DNA of 64,000 nt from Undibacterium_A arcticum (lineage in GTDB: Bacteria; Pseudomonadota; Gammaproteobacteria; Burkholderiales; Burkholderiaceae_D), in NCBI RefSeq assembly GCF_042660705.1, contig NZ_JBHSUQ010000001.1, one strand, 5' to 3'. Positions 17,858 to 25,697 of this stretch are shown here, in pieces. A model generated the notes under the pieces. That model did not search any database and was not told the DNA's origin. It was given only the letters and a program-made list of their open reading frames with translations. Both the position numbers and the translations under genes were made by a program. How positions within the stretch are numbered: position 1 is the first letter of the stretch; each line of letters begins with the position of its first letter.

Positions 17858-18081
17858 TTAGCCAACGCCCGTAAAATTTCACGGTCGTCATGCATGATCT
17901 GTTCGGCCAACACCATCTGCCGCTGAAAGTCCGGATTGTAGGGCGTGATCCGCAAACCGCCGTCCGGCGCCTCGGTCAGATACAACGTATCGCCCTTCTG
18001 AACATTGAGCTTGGCCTTGGCTTCTTTGTTCAGGATAAATCCCTCGGAAGCGCCAACCGTCGTGACTTTGAATGTAAGCAT
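17854..18081 (-). CDS. AbrB/SpoVT-type antitoxin of the Doc pair
   Basis: A 75-residue swapped-hairpin AbrB-like DNA-binding protein (MLTFKVTTVGASEGFILNKEAKAKLNVQKGD). It is the usual antitoxin partner of this Doc family and overlaps the toxin start by four bases (ATGA), giving antitoxin-first order. It is expected to neutralise the toxin and repress the operon. The frame is intact although the toxin is damaged. Confidence 0.85.
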   Translation of the reverse strand: MLTFKVTTVGASEGFILNKEAKAKLNVQKGDTLYLTEAPDGGLRITPYNPDFQRQMVLAEQIMHDDREILRALAK

Positions 18082-18167
18082 AGAAACCCCATATATAATT
18101 TTTATTATATAGCTCTTATCGAGGAAATGTAAACCCGTTGGACGGCATTCTGATTCGGCGTTGGTCT

Positions 18168-18474
18168 GATGACAAGGATCACCGCCATCATGGCCGCCAA
18201 ACGTACCAGCGACCTGATCCCGCTATGCCATCCGCTGGCGCTGACCAAGGTATCGGTTGAATTTGGCGTCGACGCGCCACGATCGAGCATGCACTGCGCC
18301 GCACAGGTGGAAACCCACGGCAAGACCGGGGTCGAGATGGAAGCGCTGACCGCGGTACAGGTCGGCTTATTGACGATTTACGATATGTGCAAGGGCGTCG
18401 ATCGCGGCATGGTGATGGCCGTTGTGCGGGCGCTGGAAAAGCATGGCGGAAAGTCGGGGGATTGGACCGATTAG
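18168..18474 (+). pseudogene. moaC 3' fragment (copy B)
   Basis: About 100 codons closely matching moaC residues 73-173 (ITAIMAAKRTSDLIPLCHPL, then the TGVEMEALTA and IYDMCKGVDRGM motifs, ending GGKSGDW). The N-terminal third of MoaC is absent. Some substitutions (for example MAVVRALEK for MTDVRVLEK) show it has drifted. The toxin-antitoxin pair lies between this copy and copy A. Confidence 0.88.
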
Positions 18475-18520
18475 CGACCGATATCGGCGTGGGCACATCG
18501 TGCCCACGCCTCCCAACCGA

Positions 18521-19248
18521 TTATGGCTTGAACGGCGCAATGCCGATCACTGCAGCGGTCTTGGCGTCGAGCATCACGACGAATTCCGATGCGCTGATCC
18601 TGATTGGCTGGAACTTCGCCGTTTGGCCGCTATAGCCGCGTTTGGCCAACCACGCATCGATCTCTCCGGCGCCGCCGGCATTGTGTTTTTTAAGTGCGTC
18701 GATCGACAGCGCTTGCTGCAGAATTTCCGCACTCATCGATGCATATGCGACATGTAGCTGCGGCAAGTGACCACGTCCAGCGCCGAATGCGGCAATGGCG
18801 TGGGCCTGGTCAATATCGTATCGATCGGTCGGCGCCTTGGTACCTACCCAGCGCGGCCCCACCATGGCAATTCTGTCTTTCCCTTGGCCAGATTCGCATC
18901 GGTCAACTCGGACGCCTGCACTACCTGGAACTGGTCACCGAGCGCCGCCACATAGGCAGGGCGCGCTTCAAGCAAAGTGCTGACGCCATACACCATCGCG
19001 CCAAGTTGCAGCAAGGCGATGACTGCCAGGTCGAATTTCAATGACTTCTTGCCGACCTTGAACACGACCAGCGTGAGCAAAGGTCCGAGCACCACATCTA
19101 TGCCGACCACGAGTAAAAATATCTGCTGGCCACCAATCGCCATTAACATCGGCGCCGGATACCACATGAACCAACACAAAGCTAACAGCCCCAGTCCAAC
19201 AATGAAGCTGATCAGAAAATGAAAACCACTGGCACGAAAGCGGGACAT
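18521..19248 (-). CDS. TfpX/TfpZ-family type IV pilin accessory protein (frame break)
   Basis: About 242 residues if repaired. The N-terminal part (MSRFRASGFHFLISFIVGLGLLALCWFMWYP) carries several membrane segments (about 12-30, 40-60 and 75-95). The rest is soluble and probably periplasmic. The frame breaks at about 18858 in a G run (CCATGGTGGGGCC); one more G joins LPWWGPRWVGTKAP. TfpX/TfpZ proteins are encoded next to the major pilin and help its assembly or stability. It lies 89 bases after pilin copy 1, with a stem-loop between, so it is likely co-transcribed at a reduced level. Confidence 0.82.
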
Positions 19249-19295
19249 GATAAATCGAATAATGAGTTATAGAAGGAATTGTGAGCTTGAAAGCG

Positions 19296-19325
19296 AACAA
19301 CCCGCCGAAGCGGGTTGTTGTTTTT
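19296..19325. terminator. Stem-loop between pilin copy 1 and tfpX
   Basis: AACAACCCGC pairs with GCGGGTTGTT around a 4-base loop. On the minus strand it follows the pilin gene without a strong T-tract, so it may be a partial terminator or 3'-end stabiliser that keeps pilin mRNA more abundant than tfpX. The plus-strand side has a T run. A near-identical structure follows pilin copy 2. Confidence 0.65.
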
Positions 19326-19337
19326 ACATCGGCAGAC

Positions 19338-19811
19338 TTATGGGCAACCGCCTTGGCCAGGCTTCAGGCCGCGGGTAGCGTTGCAGATTGTGCCACTCGC
19401 GTCCCAAGCCATGTTGGCTTGACCGGCAGTAGTTGTTGGGGTCAGGACGTAACTCAATGCAGTTCCGTCATTGAGAGTTGCGCCAGTTGTTGCAACGGTA
19501 ATTACACCAGTGGCAGCAACTGAAACTGGGGTTGCGCCTGTAAGGAACTTAGATGTTGCTACCGTTGGGATGGGGCCGGTACCTTGAGTCACGCAGTTAG
19601 TAAAGGCGCCGTCTGTTTGATAGCATTCAGAAATGGCTGATTTCAGGGTCTCCAATTCCGCCGCCGCGCCAGAGGCACGACTGCGCGACGTATAGTTGGA
19701 ATATTGTGGAAGCGCAATCGCCGCTAGAATACCGATAATCGCCACAACGATCATCAATTCGATCAGGGTAAAGCCGCGTTGTGCGCGTTTCATCATGTGC
19801 ATCGATTTCAT
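19338..19811 (-). CDS. pilA: Type IVa major pilin (copy 1)
   Basis: A 157-residue prepilin. A short leader (MKSMHMMKRAQRG) is cut before FTLIELMIVVAIIGILAAIALPQY, the methylated N-terminal helix with the conserved Glu5. Residues YQTDGAFTNC and the C-terminal CNATRGLKPGQGGC supply cysteine pairs, including the C-terminal disulfide loop. It differs from copy 2 by only two residues (Ser/Thr in YTSRSRAS, Asp/Asn in MAWDASG). A perfect sigma-54 promoter lies upstream at 19868. Product: subunit of surface pili for twitching, adhesion or DNA uptake. Confidence 0.93.
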   Translation of the reverse strand: MKSMHMMKRAQRGFTLIELMIVVAIIGILAAIALPQYSNYTSRSRASGAAAELETLKSAISECYQTDGAFTNCVTQGTGPIPTVATSKFLTGATPVSVAATGVITVATTGATLNDGTALSYVLTPTTTAGQANMAWDASGTICNATRGLKPGQGGCP

Positions 19812-19867
19812 TTGCTTCTCCTAGGAATTTGGGAATGGGCAGAACATATCCGCCTCAGTTTCTTTAC

Positions 19868-19883
19868 AGCAATCAGCGTGCCA
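19868..19883 (-). promoter_or_regulatory. Sigma-54 (RpoN) promoter of pilin copy 1
   Basis: On the minus strand TGGCACGCTGATTGCT matches the -24/-12 consensus TGGCAC-N5-TTGCT exactly. It is placed about 57 bases upstream of the pilin ATG. Pilin genes of this type are usually driven by RpoN with the PilS/PilR system, which is not encoded in this window. Confidence 0.88.
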
Positions 19884-19919
19884 GCGCAAAAAGAGGATTT
19901 TCTGGGTGAATTAAGATGC

Positions 19920-20222
19920 AAATGAGCATATGGAACAACATTTTTTGTTTTTCACTGACGTTTTTTGTCACTCTTCCAATGTTTGTCGTTGAATACATTG
20001 TCCGAAGCAAAAAAATGTCAGCTTGCTCACCCCGCCTGAGTACTGACAATTGACTGTCGCGCGCTTTGCTGAAAATTGCATTCGGGTGGTGGATCGTTCG
20101 ATCACATCATCATTGGCGAGCGGCACACCATACCTGATGAACCAGTACAAGGCGAATAATGAGCCCGATGACCACGCTGAGCAAAAAATGAAAACCACTG
20201 GCGCGGAATCAGGACATGGCAA
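19920..20222 (-). pseudogene. Hybrid relic: 3' end of the FHA gene joined to the 5' end of tfpX
   Basis: Read on the minus strand, 20222 to about 20128 resembles the start of tfpX (FRASGFHFLLSVVIGL, with a stop codon at position 3). From about 20125 to 20060 it switches to the last codons of the FHA gene (TTRMQFSAKRATVN against TTMQFSVKDATSN). From 20060 to 19920 it follows the spacer beyond the FHA gene at 21590-21700. This novel joint is what a tandem duplication of an FHA-pilin-tfpX unit would leave. It is not functional. Confidence 0.8.
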
Positions 20223-20261
20223 ATCGAAAAATGACTTAAAGAGGAATGGTGGCTAGAAACT

Positions 20262-20290
20262 AAACAACCCGCCGTAGCGGGTTGTTTTTT
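20262..20290. terminator. Stem-loop after pilin copy 2
   Basis: AAACAACCCGC pairs with GCGGGTTGTTT around a 4-base loop, with T/A tracts on both sides. It lies about 14 bases after the pilin copy 2 stop codon and matches the structure at 19296. Confidence 0.7.
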
Positions 20291-20303
20291 GACTAAATAC
20301 GTT

Positions 20304-20777
20304 TTATGGGCAACCACCTTGGCCAGGCTTCAGACCACGGGTAGCGTTACAGATTGTGCCAGACGCGTTCCAAGCCATGTTGGCTTGACCGGCAGTAGTT
20401 GTTGGGGTCAGGACGTAACTCAATGCAGTTCCGTCATTGAGAGTTGCGCCAGTTGTTGCAACGGTAATTACACCAGTGGCAGCAACTGAAACTGGGGTTG
20501 CGCCTGTAAGGAACTTAGATGTTGCTACCGTTGGGATAGGGCCGGTACCTTGAGTCACGCAGTTAGTAAAGGCGCCGTCTGTTTGATAGCATTCAGAAAT
20601 GGCTGATTTCAGGGTCTCCAATTCCGCCGCCGCGCCAGAGGCACGGGTGCGCGACGTATAGTTGGAATATTGTGGAAGCGCAATCGCCGCCAGAATGCCG
20701 ATAATCGCGACAACGATCATCAATTCGATCAGGGTAAAGCCACGTTGTGCGCGTTTCATCATGTGCATCGATTTCAT
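20304..20777 (-). CDS. pilA: Type IVa major pilin (copy 2)
   Basis: A 157-residue prepilin nearly identical to copy 1, with the same leader, the FTLIELMIVVAIIGILAA helix and the same cysteine pairs. DNA identity extends through the coding region and about 70 bases upstream to the sigma-54 site, then stops. This points to recent duplication or gene conversion. It is followed by the stem-loop and by the tfpX/FHA relic instead of a working tfpX. Confidence 0.93.
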   Translation of the reverse strand: MKSMHMMKRAQRGFTLIELMIVVAIIGILAAIALPQYSNYTSRTRASGAAAELETLKSAISECYQTDGAFTNCVTQGTGPIPTVATSKFLTGATPVSVAATGVITVATTGATLNDGTALSYVLTPTTTAGQANMAWNASGTICNATRGLKPGQGGCP

Positions 20778-20829
20778 TTGCTTCTCCTAGGATTTTGGGA
20801 ATGGGCAGCCAGCTGCTAAGTTTCTTTCA

Positions 20830-20845
20830 AGCAATCAGCGTGCCA
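20830..20845 (-). promoter_or_regulatory. Sigma-54 (RpoN) promoter of pilin copy 2
   Basis: On the minus strand TGGCACGCTGATTGCT, identical to the copy 1 promoter and a full match to the RpoN consensus. It is about 53 bases from the ATG. Confidence 0.88.
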
Positions 20846-20997
20846 GGTGAAAAAATGGGCGTTTCTTGTATGGCGTTGTGAAATAATGAAAAAATAGTGC
20901 AAAATCAAGGTGTGATGCGCCGAATCTTGTCAATTGTTCCAAGGCACCGCGAAAAAAATGCACTACTGACAAAATTGCCACATCAAACACACATTAA

Positions 20998-21468
20998 TTA
21001 TGGGCAACCACCTTGACCAGGTTTCAGGCCGCGACTCAAGTTGCAAATCGTGCCAGATGCGTTCCAAATCATGTTCGCCTGACTCGCAGTATTGCTTGGA
21101 GTCAATATGTAACTCAAAGGCGTTCCATCGGACAGCGTTGCGCCAGTTGTCGTGGTCGCAATCACACCAGTGACGGCATCAATAGTAGGTAGCACGGTGA
21201 CGAATTTCGATACCACCACATTTGGGATGGTTCCAGTGCCCATTGTTGTGCAGCCAGTAAAGTTGCCATTCGTCTGAAAGCATTCAGAAATTGCTTCTTT
21301 CAGGCTATCCAGCTCTGTGGCTGCACCGGCGGCGCGGCTGCGCGACGTATAGCTGGAATATTGCGGAAGCGCAATCGCCGCCAAGATACCGATAATCGCC
21401 ACCACGATCATCAATTCAATCAGGGTAAAGCCTCGCGTTGCACGTTTCTTCAGTTGCATCGATTTCAT
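20998..21468 (-). CDS. Type IVa pilin (copy 3, divergent)
   Basis: A 156-residue prepilin with the same leader type (MKSMQLKKRATRG) and FTLIELMIVVAIIGILAA helix, but a diverged globular domain (ECFQTNGNFTGCTTMGTG, then VVSKFVTVLPTIDAVTG). The C-terminal loop CNLSRGLKPGQGGC is conserved. It may be the older paralogue, or an alternative or minor subunit. The promoter upstream is a weaker sigma-54 match (21521). Confidence 0.9.
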   Translation of the reverse strand: MKSMQLKKRATRGFTLIELMIVVAIIGILAAIALPQYSSYTSRSRAAGAATELDSLKEAISECFQTNGNFTGCTTMGTGTIPNVVVSKFVTVLPTIDAVTGVIATTTTGATLSDGTPLSYILTPSNTASQANMIWNASGTICNLSRGLKPGQGGCP

Positions 21469-21520
21469 TTGCTTTCCTAGAATTTTGGGAATGGACAGAA
21501 AGTCTGCTCAGTTTCTGTAT

Positions 21521-21536
21521 AGCAATCGATGTACCC
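21521..21536 (-). promoter_or_regulatory. Probable sigma-54 promoter of pilin copy 3
   Basis: On the minus strand GGGTACATCGATTGCT keeps GG and GC with correct spacing and the TTGCT element, but departs from TGGCAC at two positions. It sits where the perfect sites lie before copies 1 and 2, so expression is probably weaker. Confidence 0.65.
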
Positions 21537-21697
21537 ACATAAAAAAGGGGTTTCGAGGTGGATCGATATCCTGATTCCATTCTTGAGCAACATTTTTTGT
21601 CTCTGACTGACATTTTTTGTCATCTTCCCAACGTTTACCGTAAAAAACATTACTTAGAGCAATAAATTGTCAATCTGCTCACCCAACCCGGATGCCG

Positions 21698-22337
21698 TCA
21701 ATTGCTGGTCGCATCCTTCACTGAAAATTGCATTGTGGTGCCGGACAGCTCGATCACATCGCCATCCGCGAGCGACTCGGTCTGCGTGCCGATCGATTGC
21801 CCATTCACCAGCGGGGTGCTGGCACCTTCGACATGGGACAGAAAATAGCCCTGCTGGCGGCGGCTGATCACCGCGACCTGCACGCCGGCGCGGCCGAGCG
21901 TGGTCAGGACTTTACTGAGCACCAGCTGTTTGCCGGCGCTGGCACCGTTCAACACCGTGATTGTGGCGAGCAGACCGGTCGCTGGCATCGCGTCTGCGCC
22001 CGGCACCGCTGCGTCGACCTGTTGCACAGCTTGTTCATGTTGCAACTCAGATAATTCAGACAGGTACTTGATCCGGTATTTGGCCAGTTCGATCACGTCA
22101 TTGTTTTGCAGGAAATGCTTCTTGACCGGTTGGCCGTTGACGAGGGTGCCGTTGGTACTGTGCAGATCCTCCAGGACGGAGTCGTGTGCCACCGTGACGA
22201 TGACGGCATGCTCGCCGCTGATGGCGAGGTTATCGAGCACGATGTCATTGTTCGGGCGACGCCCGATGCTGATTCTGCCGTGCCCTAGCGCCAGCTCCTG
22301 CAAAACCTTGCCACCGAGCGTCACGATGATTTGCCAT
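21698..22337 (-). CDS. FHA-domain protein (two FHA-like modules; frame break near the start)
   Basis: About 212 residues from the ATG at 22337, which has a good GGAG site. The first codons (ATGGCAAATC) need one A fewer to join IIVTLGGKVLQELALG; without repair a GTG at 22324 is the only start. The first FHA domain (about residues 8-80) has GRISIGRRPNNDIVLDN and SGEHAVI, the phosphothreonine-binding loops. A second, more divergent FHA-like module occupies about 115-205. It sits next to a PP2C phosphatase (22760), a common pairing for phosphorylation-dependent control. The kinase is not in the window. Confidence 0.85.
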
Positions 22338-22411
22338 TCCTGTTCTCCTGTTCTTTTCGATTATTGGGCCAGGTTTGGGGCCGCTGATTGCCGGCAGGGA
22401 GATTGCATAAA

Positions 22412-22635
22412 GATCGTTGCCGGCTAAGGCTTCTCGCCCCGTACCCTTGCAGGGGGAAGGTTGGGATTGGGGGTAGGAAGGTCGATCGGCAACGTGCATC
22501 ATTCATCGACCGCACTACCCCACTTGCAGTGCGCATATCCGCTTGCAAGCGGATACCGCTTCGCAGGCAGGAGGCACGCCTCCTGAATTCCCTGCTGCGC
22601 CCCTAACCCTCCCCCTGCAAGGGGGAGGGAACTCA
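22412..22635. repeat. Dispersed intergenic repeat with hairpins (copy 2, carrying a 79-base insert)
   Basis: The same element as at 1082-1230: the core GGTCGATCGGCAACGTG is flanked by C/G-rich hairpins. Here about 79 bases (roughly 22522-22600) interrupt it. They contain a perfect 20-base palindrome (TATCCGCTTG and its complement) and a second hairpin (AGGAGGC/GCCTCCT). This is a hairpin element nested in another repeat, between the FHA gene and the phosphatase gene. Confidence 0.75.
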
Positions 22636-22759
22636 ACCCGGCAGCTCCAATGTTCGTGCGGATCTTCATGCGATTGCCCGGCGATTTCCGGTTAATCGTC
22701 CTCGCCCTTCGCGGAATGGCCCCTATACATAATTCTGGGTGGTTGAACCGTATTCCCGA

Positions 22760-23554
22760 TCACGCCAGTATTTTGATCAAAATGACGGAGATATTATCGT
22801 GCCCCCCGTGGGCATTGGCCTCATCGATCAAGGTCTTGCAGGCGTCGTCGAGATCCGCGCCGCCGGCGCAGCCCATCAGGACGGTCCCGATCTGTGCAGC
22901 CGTTAGCATGTCGGATAATCCGTCCGAGCACAATACATAGATATCGCCGGGCTCGATTGGAATGTCGTGCAGTTCGCTCTGGACCAGATGGTCGACGCCT
23001 ACCGCACGCGTGATGATGTTCTTGTGGTGGTAGAACGGCGCGCTCTCGGGCGTGATCAGACCGGCATCGATCTGCTGCTGCAACAACGAGTGGTCGCGCG
23101 TGAGTTGTTCGAGCCTGCCACCGCGGTAGCGATAGCCGCGCGAATCGCCGACGTGCGCCAGCGTCAGTAGATCGCCCCGCAGCAGCGCGACCACAATGGT
23201 GGTGCCCATGCCGCGATACTGCGGCTCCTTCAGCGCGGCCTGCAGAATCGCGGCATTGGCGGCCTCGATCGCTTCGCTCAGCCACAGGTGGCGCACTGGC
23301 ATCGGTATGGGCGCCGGGGCTGATTGCGCACTCCTTAATGGCTGCAGATGATGCTGCAGCGCGTCCCGCACGATACTGGTTGCCATCGCGCTGGCGACTT
23401 CTCCGGCGTTGTAGCCACCCATGCCGTCGGCCAGAATCGCAAACCCGCAGCCGGGACTCACCTCGGCGCTGAACGCGATGCTGTCCTCGTTATGCGTCCT
23501 GATCAGGCCGACATCGGACGCTGCGGCCATTTCCAGCTTGACGGTGTGGGTCAT
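22760..23554 (-). CDS. PP2C-family serine/threonine phosphatase (Stp1-like)
   Basis: A 264-residue metal-dependent phosphatase. Motifs in order are RTHNEDS (residues about 19-25), LADGMGGYNAGEVAS with the metal-binding Asp-Gly, GTTIVVALL, LAHVGDSRGYRYR, VLCSDGLSDML and GGHDNISVI, carrying the remaining metal-binding aspartates. It would remove phosphate from Ser/Thr in proteins in the cytoplasm. Its FHA-protein neighbour is a plausible partner or substrate reader. The frame is intact. Confidence 0.93.
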   Translation of the reverse strand: MTHTVKLEMAAASDVGLIRTHNEDSIAFSAEVSPGCGFAILADGMGGYNAGEVASAMATSIVRDALQHHLQPLRSAQSAPAPIPMPVRHLWLSEAIEAANAAILQAALKEPQYRGMGTTIVVALLRGDLLTLAHVGDSRGYRYRGGRLEQLTRDHSLLQQQIDAGLITPESAPFYHHKNIITRAVGVDHLVQSELHDIPIEPGDIYVLCSDGLSDMLTAAQIGTVLMGCAGGADLDDACKTLIDEANAHGGHDNISVILIKILA

Positions 23555-23739
23555 GGCGTTATCGATCCAGAATCTGTCTTCGTTAGTCCGGGTTGGTCAG
23601 CGTTGGTTGCCGCAAGAATTTTGGTTGCGGCAACGCGCTAACAATGTGCCAGTATGCATTCAATCCCGTTTATTTAATTGCGATAACAGGGCAAAATCCG
23701 ATGAGTATATGGGTGATGCGCTAATCTCTGCGCCATCCT

Positions 23740-24453
23740 TTATCCCTTTTTTCTGATGATTCTACCCACGATCAGCACTGCGGCTGCGACAATCAGCCCC
23801 GGCACGCTCACAGACAGATCGCTGCCTGGCACCGCATATTGATGCTGCGGCAGTTGTGCGTGTAACCACGGCCTGAGTGCCACGTCGGAGAATATCATTT
23901 GGCCGGCAACGTAGCCCAGCAATGCAGCACCGCCATCGACGATCCACGGCAGGTGCTGCATCAGCTTCAGGATCATGGCACTGCCCCAGACGATCATCGG
24001 GATACTGATCAGGATACCAAACACCACCAGCGCCAATTGATACTGCCCGCCCGCCATTTGCGCGGTCGCGGCGACGGCAATCACATTGTCGATGCTCATC
24101 ACCAGATCGGCGGCAATCACGGTCCGGATCGCCGCCAGCAACCGGTCCTTGCCGGCGATTTCCGGGTGCGCGGCGTCGTCGCTGGCCAGCAACTTGACGC
24201 CGATCCAGAACAATACGACACCGCCGACCAGTTTTATATAGCGCAGATTCAGCAGGTTGACAGCGAATCCGATCAGCACGACGCGGGCTACAATCGCGCC
24301 GACGGTACCCCAGAGCATGCCACGGGTGCGCAAATCCGGCGGCAAATTACGGCAGGCCATCGCAATCACGATCGCATTATCGCCGCCGAGCAGGATATCG
24401 ATCAGGATGATCTGACCGATTGCCAGCCAATTCAAATCAAGCAAGAAATCCAT
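23740..24453 (-). CDS. TerC-family integral membrane protein
   Basis: A 237-residue protein with about seven membrane segments. It has the TerC signature near the N-terminus (LLGGDNAIVIAMACRNLP) and a second aspartate-containing repeat (DLVMSIDNVIAVAATA). These intramembrane aspartates are the hallmark of TerC/Alx/MeeF-type proteins; some members export manganese or supply metal to exported enzymes. The metal cannot be told from the sequence. No yybP-type manganese riboswitch is evident upstream. Confidence 0.9.
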   Translation of the reverse strand: MDFLLDLNWLAIGQIILIDILLGGDNAIVIAMACRNLPPDLRTRGMLWGTVGAIVARVVLIGFAVNLLNLRYIKLVGGVVLFWIGVKLLASDDAAHPEIAGKDRLLAAIRTVIAADLVMSIDNVIAVAATAQMAGGQYQLALVVFGILISIPMIVWGSAMILKLMQHLPWIVDGGAALLGYVAGQMIFSDVALRPWLHAQLPQHQYAVPGSDLSVSVPGLIVAAAVLIVGRIIRKKG

Positions 24454-24590
24454 GCCTGTCAGATTACCTGACGTTGCACAGAATAGCTAAACACTCGCAT
24501 TCCTGATTCCGGCCAAGCGCGCTGCTATCGGCATTCGATCCTGGCAAATCGGGAGGATGGTTCAGCGGTGCGGTTGTAACCCATCCCCAT

Positions 24591-24718
24591 CCCAACCTTC
24601 CCCTTGAAGGGGAAGGAGTCCTCCCAAGCTTCCCTTTGAAAGGGAAGAAGTCCTCCCAACTTTCCCTTTGAAGGGGAAGGAATCCCCCCAACCTTCTCCT
24701 GGAAGGGGAAGTCTTGTC
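24591..24718. repeat. Four tandem 32-base palindromic units
   Basis: Units start at 24591, 24623, 24655 and 24687. Each begins CCCAA and contains an imperfect hairpin such as CTTCCCCTT/AAGGGGAAG followed by a GGAGTCCT-type spacer. The total is about 128 bases between terC and the sucD terminator. It is related in composition to the repeats at 1082 and 22412. It could serve as an exonuclease barrier or gyrase/IHF site like REP elements. Confidence 0.75.
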
Positions 24719-24750
24719 CTTGCGATGGCGACATGAGGTTGGCCAGGTAC

Positions 24751-24780
24751 AAAAAAATGGGGAGCCGAAGCTCCCCATAG
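24751..24780 (-). terminator. Intrinsic terminator of sucCD
   Basis: On the minus strand TGGGGAGC-TTCG-GCTCCCCA, a strong 8-base-pair stem with a UUCG tetraloop, is followed by seven T. It ends 24 bases downstream of the sucD stop codon. Confidence 0.92.
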
Positions 24781-24803
24781 TTTATTGCTGACGCACAGAA
24801 CGA

Positions 24804-25685
24804 TTACAGCGCTGCTTTCAACAAGCGCGCCATTTCAGACGGGTTCTTGGTCACGGTAATGCCGCATTCTTCCATGATGTCGAGCTTGGCTTGCGCGGTG
24901 TCGGCACCACCGGAAATGAGCGCACCGGCGTGACCCATGCGCTTGCCCGGAGGCGCGGTGACGCCGGCGATGAAACCGATCACCGGCTTCTTCATGTTGT
25001 CCTTGATCCAGCGCGCCGCATTGGCCTCATCAGGACCGCCGATCTCGCCGATCATGATGACCGCATCGGTATCCGGATCGTCATTGAACATTTTCATGAT
25101 GTCGATGTGCTTGAGACCATTGATCGGGTCGCCGCCGATGCCGACTGCCGACGATTGACCCAGACCGAGGGCGCTCAACTGGCCGACCGCTTCATAGGTC
25201 AGCGTACCGGAGCGCGATACCACGCCGATCCGGCCCTTCTTGTGGATATGGCCAGGCATGATGCCGATCTTGATTTCGTCGGGCGTGATCAGGCCGGGAC
25301 AGTTCGGTCCGAGCAGCAGGGTCTTGCTGCCGGCTTTGGCCATGCGGTCCTTGAGCGCCATCATGTCGCGCACCGGGATGCCTTCGGTGATGCAGATCGC
25401 CAGATCGAGCTCGGCTTCGACCGCTTCCCAGATCGCTGCCGCAGCGCCGGCTGGCGGCACGTAGATCACCGACACGTTGGCGCCGGTGGCGGCCTTGGCT
25501 TCGGAGACGGTGGCGTAAATCGGGATGCCCTCGAAATCTTCGCCGGCTTTCTTCGGGTTCACCCCGGCGACGAAGGCGTTCTTGCCGTTCGCGTAGTCGC
25601 GGCAACCGCGGGTATGGAACTGGCCGGTCTTGCCGGTGATGCCCTGGGTGATGACTTTTGTGTCTTTATTGATCAGGATGCTCAT
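24804..25685 (-). CDS. sucD: Succinate-CoA ligase, alpha subunit
   Basis: A 293-residue alpha subunit of succinyl-CoA synthetase (TCA cycle: succinyl-CoA to succinate with NTP formation). The N-terminal CoA-binding region (TQGITGKTGQFHT), GPNCPGLITPDE, and the phosphohistidine segment (GHAGALISGG, histidine near residue 246) are intact. An AAGGAA site precedes the ATG. It follows sucC by 12 bases and ends at a strong terminator. Confidence 0.96.
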   Translation of the reverse strand: MSILINKDTKVITQGITGKTGQFHTRGCRDYANGKNAFVAGVNPKKAGEDFEGIPIYATVSEAKAATGANVSVIYVPPAGAAAAIWEAVEAELDLAICITEGIPVRDMMALKDRMAKAGSKTLLLGPNCPGLITPDEIKIGIMPGHIHKKGRIGVVSRSGTLTYEAVGQLSALGLGQSSAVGIGGDPINGLKHIDIMKMFNDDPDTDAVIMIGEIGGPDEANAARWIKDNMKKPVIGFIAGVTAPPGKRMGHAGALISGGADTAQAKLDIMEECGITVTKNPSEMARLLKAAL

Positions 25686-25697
25686 GTAATTTCCTTA

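Noticed and set aside
24454..24590. yybP-ykoY manganese riboswitch before terC
   Set aside because: The sequence upstream of terC lacks the conserved GGGGAGUAG-like and CCUACC-like elements; the C/G-rich signal there is the tandem hairpin repeat.
24591..24718. Possible short CRISPR array (four regular 32-base units)
   Set aside because: The units are contiguous, with no unique spacers, and each is itself a hairpin. There are no cas genes in the window.
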